DNA of 64,000 nt, from contig NC_086368.1 of the NCBI RefSeq assembly GCF_036324505.1, positions 19,705,878 through 19,769,877 on the forward strand, in the 5' to 3' direction. The DNA comes from Eleginops maclovinus. Lineage: Eukaryota > Chordata > Actinopteri > Perciformes > Eleginopidae. Position numbers and translations under genes: made by a program. Numbering within the stretch: the first letter of the stretch is position 1; each line of letters starts with the position of its first letter. The notes under the pieces are model-generated. The model was not told where the DNA came from, did no database searches, and saw only the letters and a program-made list of their open reading frames with translations. Positions 48,401 to 60,683 of the stretch are shown in pieces.

Positions 48401-50022
48401 AAGTAATATTTTACAGTTGTGTTTGCTAATGATTTTTCACCTGAATGTCTGCACAGATTTGCAAAGAGTGCCTCTCTGTGAAAACATTACACCTGTCTGA
48501 GAATCATACAGTTCATGTCCAACCTAATACAGTAGTGCTTTATACTGTAATGTTTGTGGGATTTTTTTTCTAGGATCCTAATCACAATTCAGAATTCCTT
48601 TATTCAATTATGTGGGGAAACGTACAACACCATTGTAGATACAATAATTCTGGGTTATAGACTTAGACAATATTTCTTGAACATGTCATAGAGGGCTTTG
48701 CAAAATTCTGAGGGGAAAACCGTCCCCATTTTATAAACTAAATATTTTCACTTGAAACATACCTGACAGAGTAAATGATAAGGCTGGCATTTAAATAAAT
48801 ATTTGGTATTGTGATTTAAAGTTACATGAAAATACCAATACCCCCAGTGTTTTCTCTAATACTTGCTGACCTTACGGCCCAGGTCCCAGGCCCATTTATT
48901 CTTACATATGTACATCTTTCAAATAAATATATTTGCTTCAAGAATTTGCATAAGAAGGACATTTTATGTACGATTTGCCTAAACAAACCGCAGTGCCAAT
49001 ATTCATTGCATGAAAGAGACATGCACGCAGCGTAACAGTGTGGCTCACTGATGTGTTTTCATATTCTGTAGAGGACTTCAGAGGTTTACAACACAGAGGA
49101 ATAAAATATATCATGCTTTGGCTCCTTATTACTCTTAAGTATGATCAATTTATTGTTAGACTTTTCATGAAATACGTTGACATTAAATAGCATCAGACTG
49201 TGTAGGGATTAAAGCAGTGAATGTGTACCTATATCACAATCACCGCTGTCTGAGTGATCTGGTAACTGCTTTATTAATCATCAACTTTGTGTCCCAGTGC
49301 CACGGACAAAAGGACACTTTGTGATACGTTTGTGGTGAACAAAAACTAACTGACTGAATTTTCTCTTGAAAATGTTAAAGCGTACAAGCTAACAATTATT
49401 TCAGACTGACAATATATATGGATTTATGACTTATTGACCATCATTGAAAATGTCCAAGTCTGTAGTATCTCTTATCTTATTATTTGTGACCTATAAAAGT
49501 TGCTGTAAAACTTGCAGTCTGATAATTCGATGACGTTCTGTATCATTCTGGGAAAGTGTTTTTGCAGCCTTTGCCATTTCTCTTGGCAGCAGCCTGCCTG
49601 CTGCTTTCATCCACCTTCCAGGCGAGGCGCAGTACACCTCAAACTAGCCTGCTGTCTATGGAGCTGGGCCATGTTTGTTTTAGACGACACCATCAAAAAA
49701 GTTTCCCCTCACAACTTTATAAAAGAGATTTTAAAGTTCAAATTCACAAATTATAACAAGCCTCATTAAATAACAGAACATTTAACACTTCTATTTAAGG
49801 AGGATTTTGTGTTGAGGAGACAGTACCATTACAGTGGACTATTAACTTGGTATCATATAGTTGTATTTAGGAGTATTAATTCACAGGGGTATTTTTGTCT
49901 AATGTTCCATTACCAAAGATCTTTTAAGATAAGATAACAAAGATAACAAATAGGAAAAACAGTACAGGTTCACACAGGGATATGAAACACAAATGTACCT
50001 TTCTTTTCCAGTGTGGGTCAAC

Positions 50023-53000
50023 ATGGCGAGTCCAAGGACCAGACGAGTTCTGAAGGAAGTGAGAACCCAAGAAGAGAATAATGTAAGTTAGTTAGGCATG
50101 TGGTTGGATTTAATTTCTTATTCTGCCCTCTGGCACCCTATAATTCATTTAGCAGGTGTTTGGGTGCCTTGCAAAGAAGCACCTTTCCACAATCAACGTT
50201 CTCCACTTTCATCCTTGTTCTGATAAATGCTGGGAGTAATTTTAGACGGGAATTTCACTGCCAGTGGATCTAGTTGGCCTTCATCTTTGGCAATAACACC
50301 AGAGAAATGTGTCTCCTAACCTAAAAATAATCTATATAAATAGGTTCTGTATAACTGACAAAGAAAATATTCAAAATTCCAACACAAGGCAATTAAATGT
50401 TAAATACTTTTTTGTTGTTATCTTTGTCACTGCCGCTTTTCACTTTCAGAGACAGTTATGAATCAGTGCTTGTTACTGTTGGATAACTGTCACCCAATTT
50501 TATAATGGATTATTTAACAGAATAGAAAACTGCACAGCAGTTTTAACAGCTTTTGACCTATCAATTAGGGAAATTACCTGCACCATTGGTAACCAAATTA
50601 TCATCGAAAATTGGTTATATACAGGCTGTTAAGCAGATCAAGTATGACAAATATTTAATTATAATTTTCCTTGATTTTTTTATTTTATCTTGAACCATTT
50701 AACACTAAAATCTGCTTTCATATAATCCTGTGGTTGGTTCATTTGCTTTCACACCAGAGGCTTTGCAGACTACTTCAATATCTCTATGCCTTCTCTGGAT
50801 GTAGTTAAAGGGCTATAAAGCACCCGGTAAAGCACATTGTAGGTGTATAGCTCTTATTCCACATCATGAATTTTTCAAACACCTTACCCATTTTCTTGAA
50901 TTTTGTTAGCTTGTCAGAGTTTAAATGGTCTGTGAGCAGTCGTTTGAATTCATTCATTGTGCCTTTTTTTTCCAGCTATGTTTTGAGTGTGGGGGTTTTA
51001 ACCCTCAATGGGTTAGTGTGACTTATGGGATCTGGATTTGTCTTGAGTGTTCTGGCAAGCACAGGGGCCTGGGAGTACATCTGAGGTAAGACAAGTGATT
51101 TATATTATGGTTTTGATGATAGTGGAGTTCCTGTCAGGTCTGATATTGATCAATCCATCCATTCTGTCTTATTTGCAGTTTTGTGCGCTCTGTCACCATG
51201 GACAAGTGGAAAGATATTGAGCTTGAGAAGATGAAAGTGGGAGGAAATGGGGAATTCCGCCAATTTCTTGAGCTCCAAGATGATTATGATCCCACCTGGA
51301 ATTTACAGGAGAAATACAACAGCAAAGCTGCTGCACTCTTTAGAGACAAGGTGAGGTGTGCACCATTTGGGCAATTACACAGCACAGTCCAGGTGCTGGG
51401 GAGCACTTCATCACAGTTTCAGCCCTTTTTAAAATATTTGACCATATTATATTGACAACATATCTTTCTGGTGATTAATGATAGACTAGAATTGGCCCAA
51501 GTTATTTTCTTATCGTCTATTTGTGCTATTTATATTTTTGATAGTTTCAAACCAACTGGAGGATGCTTGCCCTAAGCACACCTGAAAGATGAGCAAAGCA
51601 TTTTTAGGTGACCAAAAAAGGTTTCAGATAGGTGTCATTAACTTCCCACTGTGTAAGGCTTAAATTACTCAAATTAAAACACCTTAGTATTGACCTCAAT
51701 CACGGTCATCTGTATTACTCTAAATGGGACCATCTTTTACAAAATAAACATCCTACTATACATACAAGATTCAAAGCTAGCTCTTGAGACCATAAACTCT
51801 CAAACCAAGGAATTGCCCCCTGCTAGCTATGTGCAAGAATTCAAGTATAAAGCACTTCTGTATTTTCACCTGTCACCTTTCAGACCCTGAGGTTGCTTCT
51901 TGTCAGGAACTTGCTTTTACATTTTAACACTGTACATGACAGGTTGCAACTATAGCAGAGGGTAAGGAGTGGTCCATTGAGACATCCCCTGCCAGAAACT
52001 GGACATCCCCTCAACCCAAGGCCGGCCTTTCATCCTCTCATCGGTAAAAGTGATGGATCTTTTTTTTTATTTGCACGCTCTGACTACAGGACAGGTTTTA
52101 AAGCAGTGAATTCATGTTTCATACAGCTCTGGAGGGCCGGGACAAAGCTCAGCCAAACCCGGCGACAAAGCATTTGAAGACTGGTTGAGTGATGATGTTA
52201 ACTCGTATCAGAGGTGAGAGCCTCACACTTATTTTATTATAATATTGTTTTATTTCAATGATCTGTTTTTTAAAATATATATTTTTATACCTTTTCAGCG
52301 GAGGGGGCTACAGTGGCAATCAAGAGAATCGGTATGTCGGCTTTGGCAACACAGTGACCCCGGAGAAGAAAGAGGATGACTTCATCAACAATGCCATGAC
52401 TTCTATTTATTCAGTAAGTCATGCTGTATATCTTTTGTCTGAGTTTTACTTTCTGTTGTATTTTTTCCTCTTTGGCAATTTTTTATTTATTTTTTTGCAG
52501 GGTTGGAGCACTTTTGCTGTTGGAGCTAGCAAGTTTGCTTCTATCGCTAAAGATAATGTGAGTATAGTCGAGCAATACATACTGTTTTGTGTTTGTGCTG
52601 TATTGAATTGGAGTAAGAATTTCTGCTTAAAAATAATTAAAAAATGAATTCATGTGTCTTTTTCCCCACATATAGACATCTAAACTGGCAAACCAAGCAA
52701 CTTTAAAGGTAAGATTGACAAGTCATGGGTAACCTGTTAGCAGTACTGCTAATACAGTTTTCCTCTGACCTTTTTCTCTCTGTTTTTAGTTATATATCTA
52801 GCTTTTGTAAATCTCTAACCCTATAATGTACAATTATAATGCTGCAATAACTGTGTTACTACTTCAATATCTCTTTGCCTTCTCTGGATGTAGTTAAAGG
52901 GCTATAAAGCACCCCCAGAACCGGTAAAGCAGATAATAGGTGCATGGCGCTTATTCCGCATCATGTTTTTTTTTTTCAACAAACACATTACCCATTTCCT

Positions 53001-56000
53001 TTAATTTTGTTAGCTTGTCAGTGTTTATTGAATATTTTTGCAAAATAATGATTGTCACATGCTTCTGCTTAAATATACTGTGGTTTGGTTGGTGCCTGTA
53101 CTTTGAGATAATGGATAACCCGTGAAAGACAGTGGGATAGTAATTGCCTTTATTCCTACCCCTAATATGGATATGTTTTTCCATAAACTGTTCACACACA
53201 TCTTTTGGTGCTAGTCCATTCATGCATGACAGTTTTTGTGTTGACTGCTTATTGTGCCATAGAGGTGTAATGGTATGTAAATACAATATGGTATTTATTA
53301 CAATTAATGCATTGCAACATTTGGCAGGGTGTTCTTTAAGTTATACGGGCTGGGTAGCTGTTTTTTTAAAATGTCTTCTATACATAAGGAAACAAGAAAA
53401 ACAAACATTAGAACACATTCTGAGATCCTTTATGCATCATGTTGCTCTGCAGAACTAAAGAGGTTGAGTAGAAAAAAACAGATTTTGTCAGTTACCATTT
53501 AAAGCTTTTAGTTTTTCACCAAACTACACAGAAGCAATATGCATGCTGAGTTCTCTAAAAACAGAAGTCTGCTCTACACCGATGATGTATATTTCTTTGA
53601 ACCATTACACCCTCTAGTGCTTGTTCAGTGTCATGTTGAATGGGAATGATCAGTAACTTCATGCAACTGCAGAACAAGCAGCTCAGTGTCTTGCTCTACT
53701 GTGAATGTTAAACTCTGTTTCATTCAAGTGCATTCTCCTCTCTGACTTCCAACTAGGCCACAGAGTTAGGACAGACATTAAATGAGAATGTTATCAAACC
53801 TACACAAGAAAAGGTAACATTGATGTTTGAAGTTGTTGATTTGGTGGTGGGCTTCAGCGCTTTAGAGACTAAACAGCTTCAGATGTGAATGTGCTATTTT
53901 CTACACTGCTTGTCTGTGCCAGTTTATCTGCTTTGTGCCAGCTGAAATTAAAAGACAAAAGCTGCAGTTTAAAAAAAAAAATTCTCCAAGATAGTGATTC
54001 ATTAATGGGATTTGCAGAAACTCACAGCTGTGAACTGTTTATATGGGAACGGATGCGAGTCAATGTGGACTTTCCGCACAGTGGCAAGACAACACCCACA
54101 AGTATATTCAACCCTTTTTTTTAAAGAGATAAAGTCTTTTTCATTTCAAGGAAGTCAGTTTTAAAGTAACACAAGGGTAATATACTGTATATGTTAGAAA
54201 ACATACACAGTATAGTAATGTGTTTTCTGATTATCACACACATGAGCCTTTACACTAAACATGCAAATCATGGGCCAGATCTATATTTAATACCAAGATC
54301 TTAACCAAATGCAATTTCCATTTCACCAGGCAAGGTTACCAAATAAAACAAAAGATATTTGGCCGAAGTGTTGGATCAAGGTTTTTAAAAATATGCCATT
54401 TTCTATAAAATTCGGTAAATATTAAAAGACACAACATGAAGCTCTTCAATTGACAATTAATTGCTTAATGGCTTTTCAAAAATTGCTTTTACATCATAAT
54501 ACTTTACTGAATATGTCACACTCCCTGATCATCATGGTGAGTTATATCCAAAACACTTCGAGAGAGCAGCTCCTGGGTCAGTCTTTTAATATTATGAAAC
54601 TAGTTTTGTTTAGCTTTAAGAAAACACAATCCAGGAAGTGGTTTACTATCTTGGTTTGACGGATGAAAAGTGGGAAGCCATTGACAGAGACTGAGTATTA
54701 AACTAAATGTTTTTGTCTTCTAATGTACAGTTGGCATTAATGGTTTCATGTATCAATAGTCTGCTCTTTTGTAACAATGCTTTTAGTCTCTTGTTTCAGT
54801 TGCTTTACTTTGGCCTTATTTCCTCCTGGGAATTGTTGGAATCAAACAAAATGTTGTTTTCTCGTGTTGATTTTCTGTTAACAAACCCAATTGCTTTTCT
54901 CACAATGGAAAACCAAACTGCTGCTAACTACATGTGCGTTAGACCAATATATGTGAATGGAGATTTTTGACTTTATACGTTTTTAATAAACATTTGGCTC
55001 ATTCAGGTAAAAGATGGCAAATTGCTAGATGAAATGACACTTGGAATCAGCGGGCTGGCAAACAAGGTAGGAAGGGCAGACATCTGCCATGCCTTACAGA
55101 TGCAAAACCAGTCTCCTGATTCAGGAACAGCAGCTCTAATCGAGCAGTTAAAATACCAAGGGGTCTTAGGGCAGATAACCAAAAACTGCAGAGGTCCTAG
55201 CCCTCAAAGGAGACTGGTTTTGCTATGATGATGAATGTTTGAATATTTCTAATTCTGTCAACTTTTGTTTTTCTTGCTGCCATTTTTAATCTGGTGGTGA
55301 GTACTGGGTGGTCAACTATTCTGATGTAAAGTGTTAGAAAATAGCTATTTTCAGTTTATTATTACCACCTCAAACTTTTGTTAAAAAAAACTGAAAATGT
55401 TTATGTATCTAGTTTCCTTTTATTATCACTGCTATGATTTCTAGTTTTTACTTTCGTTTAACTTATATGTATTAGTCATAATTGTTTCTAACACAACCTG
55501 TAAAAACACTTGAAGTAACCACTACATCAAAGTATTGTCAGCTTAATTGTTTCTGTTATTTAGGTCCAGGGAGCTGGTTCCAAATTGACTAATCTCTTTG
55601 CGGGAAAAACGGAGGATGGGTAATGACAACAACTTGATACAATTGTATTTCTCTCATCCAACATGTTCTGTACTGTGTGACTTGATGCAAAACAACATTA
55701 ACTGTTTGAACATGTTTTGGCTGTCTTCAGGTCTGCTGGAGAGAGCTACCAGAACATGGATGCCACTGAGGGATATCAGGGCAGTTCTAGCCAGCCTGTC
55801 GCAAAGGACTTCTGGGAAACCTTTGGAAGCAGCAACTCCTTAAAGGCCAAGAAATCCCCCAGCAGTGACAGCTGGACCAACGTAGATAATTCTGCAAAGA
55901 AGAGCTCTGACAGTTGGGACAATTGGGGCTCAGAGGGAGCGTCCAACAACAAACACAGCACAGAGGAGAGCTGGGAAGCCTGGGACAACAACTGGGAGAA

Positions 56001-56070
56001 CGCAGATGGTAAGACGAAGAAGAGTCCCACAAAACCTGCCGAGGAAACCTGGGATAATGCAGACTGGTAG
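50023..56070 (+). CDS. arfgap1: ARFGAP1, ARF GTPase-activating protein 1
   Basis: ArfGAP1 triggers GTP hydrolysis on ARF1 at the Golgi and controls COPI coat release, sensing membrane curvature. Twelve coding exons: 50023-50082, 50976-51085, 51179-51350, 51943-52043, 52127-52213, 52299-52413, 52501-52557, 52676-52708, 53757-53813, 55007-55066, 55564-55619, 55731-56070. Phases close to 415 residues (human 406). The GAP domain opens [20 protein letters not shown] with the CX2CX16CX2C zinc finger (CFEC..CLEC) and the arginine finger in [20 protein letters not shown] precedes the first lipid-packing-sensor helix, [19 protein letters not shown], poor in charge and rich in Ser/Thr/Gly; a second is [11 protein letters not shown]. 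The C-terminal tail is rich in tryptophan motifs (FWETF, SWDNWG, SWEAWD) ending WDNADW, known in the family to bind coat and adaptor proteins. The ATG at 50023 matches the human start. Confidence 0.97.
50769..50924 (+). repeat. Duplicated intronic block, copy A (arfgap1 intron 2)
   Basis: Shares ACTACTTCAATATCTCT, TGCCTTCTCTGGATGTAGTT, AAAGGGCTATAAAGCACCC and TTTTGTTAGCTTGTCAG in the same order with 52858-53024. Length about 155 bp. No coding content. Confidence 0.9.
52858..53024 (+). repeat. Duplicated intronic block, copy B (arfgap1 intron 9)
   Basis: Direct-orientation partner of 50769-50924, about 2.1 kb away. Copy B has a small insertion (CCAGAAC) after AAAGCACCC and a longer T-run. Divergence suggests an old event or two insertions of one repeat family. 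Confidence 0.9.
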
Positions 56071-59000
56071 TGACCTAACAAACGTACATCTCCCCTCCTT
56101 TTCCCCACTCTGGTATTTTCCCTGTTTCCCTCTCTCTGTTCACGTCACTGGCACCTTTTAGGGAAGAAGCAGAGTAAATTTCCCTGTAAATCCATTCAAA
56201 ATATATTTATTATAAACCCAGGAAGCAACTAATGAGGCCCGGGGCTACGTTAAGCTCATCATGAGAGTAAGATTCTAAAAATATACAACTAAACAGACCT
56301 ATGGTCATGTATTTTATTGTAAAGTACCCTCCTCAAAAGTAAATACAAATAAATCAGTGTAGATACGGTCATAACTTTATGCCTCGGCTCCCTAAAAATA
56401 TTACTTACCATCTACCAATGGCGAATAATCCAGTGTTCATAGTGTATGGGTTCAATGAAACTGGTTCTCAAGTCACCAGATAAAGAAACAATGCATGGCA
56501 GAGAAAATCATTGTAAATGTAAATCCTTGTAAATACAGTATGATTGACTAAGCACTCATGGCATGATTTTATGTTTGTTCAGTCAAATGTGATGTCTTCT
56601 ACCCCTGGACCTTTTGCACATTTTTGTTCTTGGAAACTCATTTTTTAAGCATTATTGTAGTAACAGTGTTATATTAAATAAAAGGAACAAATAACCACTG
56701 AAACTAATTTGATCAGAAATCCAATATTCTAATATGTAATGACTTGGAGCTTAATCTCCGTATTTATAGTAATTTATTATGAAAAAAATTGGTCTAAAAT
56801 GTGCAAATAGTCAATGGGTGCAGAGGGCTGCTGATGCGTGATCATGTTATTGAGACCAGAATTTAAACAGGATGCCCAAAAGCTGAATTTGTTGGGTCCC
56901 AAACAGAGCACATAAATAATTGCCCCCTCTAATTGTAAGATGGTTACGTTTCTTTTGGGTTAATACATTTATTGTGTCACATTGGTGCCAGACATTGAAT
57001 TATAACATAAATAACCTGCTTAAAGGTAAGCCGATACAAATTGAAATTTGACTTTCACTTTCGTCCAGCTTTGCTGTCTGTTCAAGACGTGACGCCCGGT
57101 AACGCATATCCCCAACATCATTGAAGGTTGTTTTTTGTTATGCAACTCCTCCAGAGATATTTATTTATTAAGTAGTACTGTACTTTATACGACAACATTG
57201 AGCAAGTGATGACATTTTTATCTTTTTCTGACTTTGAAGTTGGCTGATACTATTTAAATAAAAACATTCAAATTAACGCTCACGCAGTCGGGACAGTTCT
57301 ACTGTCTTATTATTCTAGCTGATACACAAAAAATGTGTTCATATAATGAAACCTATTTGTTGGACATTTTAATCCATCATTAACAATTTAGTTTTCAGAA
57401 TGTGACTTTTTTTCTGAACAATTTGGGTCTAAAGAGAATATATACAGTTTATTGATGATAATAACATACAAAAGTCTCTCATTGCAGGTTAAAATTCTGT
57501 ATTTACCTTGTGGGAGTGTGTAGGTTGTGTTTAAATAACTGGACTCAGACGGGGACTGTGTTAACGTTACCTGCATGGTGTTGCCTGTGAACCTGTAACT
57601 TGTGACCTCAACTGAACCGACTGCTCTTTGTAAATCTCATATGAAGTAGCTCCGTGTGATCGGTTATGTACATCTGTTATTATGCAGCACCTTGGTTATT
57701 ATGTATCATGAGGATTTGTTGTTGACCATATCTTCACCCTTGTACCAACATCTAAATTCTGGATTAATATTAATGAAGCTCATTACACGCTTTTATGTCA
57801 TAGCTCTTCTTATTAATTAATTTAGTCCCTCAGTCAGATGAAATGGCAGCTGCACTCACATTGTTGATGGTAGATGCAAATGTTTTTTAACGAGTGGTAA
57901 TGTAATCGCTGTGAAACTTGGTATTTAACAAGCCTCTGGTGTCAAATGAGCTGTCGAGGTTTAGAACTTGGCCAATTTTGCAGAACCCACTTTCCTATGT
58001 GGCCTTTAATCCTGTATAATACAAAGTGTTGCAACTTTATTGCACTGTTCAAGTCTCATTTGCCTGTATGTGTAATAACTTACACATGCCTAGTCTTTAT
58101 TAATGTTGCAAACCACTAAATAGTATCGGTTAAATACACTTTTACCAATGCCATCTGCAGGTCTGATCTATATTTGTCAATTTGATAAACATTGAACAAA
58201 TAAAGATTGTATCAGTGTCTGTACTCAACGACAGGTATTTAATTATTAACTGCTCATAAAGCTGTCTCAGTGCAATAAAGTTGCTGGATTGTTGATAAAT
58301 ATTAAGGCGTTATAAAGTATTGCTGTAACTCTATAGGAGAAACCTATTGGGCCTCATGATTGGTAGAAGTAATATTTAATTATCACCGGTTTAACAGGTG
58401 AATAATTATTCCTGGAACTTTCTTCCATGCCCATTTCCTACCTCTAAGACGTCTTCAGTTTACAGCAGAGTTTAGAAAAGCGAACCTGCTTTATTTCAGA
58501 ACTTTTCAGCATTGTTGGTGTACATCTTATAACAGCAGGCTTTGCTGTGGCTCATTTTGTCGTGTGTGTTGAGGCAAAGCAACACAGATCGGTCTACATT
58601 ATTGGTGTGTTCTCAGTGACATGTTGTGATGTTAAACAAAAAAAAAGATCACTTCAGCAACATTTGTGCCGCTGATCCTTCATGTAAGGTTGTGTGTTTA
58701 AAAACCTTGAACAGCTGTGATTACTTCATGTTGATACTGATGCCAGTTTGCTTGTGTGTCTGATGCAATGAGGTGTATGTGTCAGGAAATTACCATCAAA
58801 TATGTATTTTTTACCCTCAGCTTTTCCTAAATTACTGGAGCTTTATGTCAGCTATTTTCTTGTTTTTCATTTTAACTTTACAATGGCATGACAAAACATA
58901 ACCTGCCAGGACATGGATGAAAGATCTTGTGCTGTGATATCTCACAATTAAGAAAGGGAAATATTTGAACAGCCACATGTCTGAAATCTGTAACAGAGCT

Positions 59001-59510
59001 TATAGTTCTGAAATACCATCATTATTTTATTGGTGATTGTTGGGCTTATTGGGACACTTGATCTGCAGATAAACTGCAGACTGTGTTATTGACTGTAATG
59101 CTTCCAAATGGTGTTGATAAAAGTGATCATTTTTATTTTTTTATAAACTTCACATAATCTGAAGCTCATTCTAAACTTTAACTTTCCAGTGCAGCAGTTT
59201 GGCTCATTGTCTGTGCCTGTCGAACATTTATGATTGGGTATGTCCATGTTTGTTGATGAAACTATTATGTCAGAAATACTATTTTTGATGTCATGCATGA
59301 GATGTATCGTGGAGCTAAATACATTCAGCTGTTGTTTGATTTTCAAAAGTGGTTTCCTCAGTGAATTTAAGTGCAGTCGTCTGCTGGCCCCTTCGAGTTA
59401 CACCAGCAGCCATCCCATGAAGTGAGCCACTGTAACCTATTCAGTTAAGGCTGTGGATATTATTCCTGTACACATGGTTTCTGTGTTCAATAAAAATGTA
59501 TTGTGCCGTG
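56071..59510 (+). other. arfgap1 3' UTR, several poly(A) signals
   Basis: No coding exon is visible. AATAAA hexamers on the plus strand lie at 56677-56682, 58199-58204, 58274-58279 and 59489-59494. The first gives a 0.6-kb UTR and the last a 3.4-kb UTR, so alternative polyadenylation is likely. Another plus-strand transcript ending at 59494 cannot be excluded. Confidence 0.45.
56677..56682 (+). terminator. arfgap1 proximal poly(A) signal
   Basis: First canonical AATAAA after the stop codon, in ATATTAAATAAAAGGAAC. Confidence 0.5.
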
Positions 59511-59617
59511 AATGCCATTATCCGCGTGTGGTGCAGATTATAATCCTTCGTTGATCTTTATTATTTGAAAATAACACAACATGGTCATGTGGGATAGACA
59601 TAAAGTAAGTACGTAGA

Positions 59618-59823
59618 TAGAATCGGAGGATGAAACCCTCTTTATTGTCACATACATGCACACAGCAGAGCACACACAGTGAAATTGGTCCTCTGCATTT
59701 AACCCATCCTAGTACTAGGAGCAGTGGGCAGCTATTGTGCAGCGCCTGGGGAGCAATGGGGAGGGGGGATTGGAGGTGTCCGGTGCCTTGCTCAAGGGCA
59801 CCACAGCAGGACATAGGAGGTGA
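59618..59823 (+). repeat. Interspersed fish repeat, near-complete copy
   Basis: Starts TAGAATCGGAGGATGAAACC, runs through TTTATTGTCACATACATGCA and CTCTGCATTTAACCCATCCT, and ends near CTCAAGGGCACCACAGCAGG. I recognise this from memory as a very common percomorph dispersed element. The copy is only lightly mutated. A 27-base fragment of its start is at 39406. Confidence 0.6.
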
Positions 59824-60499
59824 GTAACAAAAATCTGCTCTTGTTTTTCAGAATTAATGAGGAAGGACAAGTTTAGTTAAATGAAATCAAGCTTCCCTTG
59901 GAGTTTCATCTTGTTTATTTGGAAAATTTGAGCGGATTTCTTTCTCTTTGCTGCGTCAACATTTTGATCCTTAAGATCTACAAGCAAGGGAACGAGAAAT
60001 TAATGGGTATTTCTTGAAGAGGCTCTGGAACTCAATATGCGTCTATAAGAGGTTTTTATTTTATGGTCTGTAATTACTCTAATGTTGTATTTTTTGTATT
60101 AATTAAGCAAAACTAACCAAACCATGATCTGAAAGAATATGGACCTCATACATTAGACTTGTAATCTTTTCTTATTGATTTTTAGCTTTAGGAAACCTAT
60201 ACATAAATAGCTATGTTCTTTGTGTAATGAGATGTCTAATTAAGACTTGCTAAAGATTGATGGGATGTAGCATCATCGCTGTATTCCAGTCTGCTTCTGT
60301 GGAAGATGTCAGTTTGAGTGCAATATTGATCAGAAGACGAAGGGCTGCCTCATTAGCAGACCGTGACATTTACATTGTGTCCCGCCTACAAGGCGTGGAT
60401 AGTGTCTCATTTCCCAAAGTATATCCATGTAGAGAGAGGGGAAAAGATAGAGGTAGTGAGCATCATCGGTGGCCTGATGACACTGAGCACGACAATCGC
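59824..60499. other. Intergenic, no gene seen
   Basis: AT-rich on the left, rising in GC near 60380-60500. The frame at 60257-60520 has no recognisable family. This is probably the upstream flank of the exon proposed at 60500-60683. Confidence 0.35.
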
Positions 60500-60683
60500 A
60501 GTAAACTAGGCTTCAGTTAAAACCAGACAGCCGTTTCAAAGTAGACCCAGAGAGCTTCAGGACAGCCGCCGGGAGACAGCCTGCATCATGACTGCAATGG
60601 AGGAGCAGGCAGAGACTGGCTGGATGACTGAATAACACGGGTCGCCTTCTGAGGAATAACGTCGCTACTGAGCCTACAACCGA
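60500..60683 (+). other. Possible noncoding first exon of a downstream gene
   Basis: GC-richer sequence containing GACAGCCGCCGGGAGACAGC and ending at a consensus donor (CCGA|GTGAGTATT). It includes a short upstream-type ORF of 15 codons, ATG at 60588 to TAA at 60635. No coding exon that it would join is visible before the window ends. Confidence 0.35.

Noticed and set aside
55022..55228. Frame running from arfgap1 exon 11 into the following intron
   Set aside because: The exon ends at a good donor at 55066 and the next exon restores the frame; the rest is intronic.
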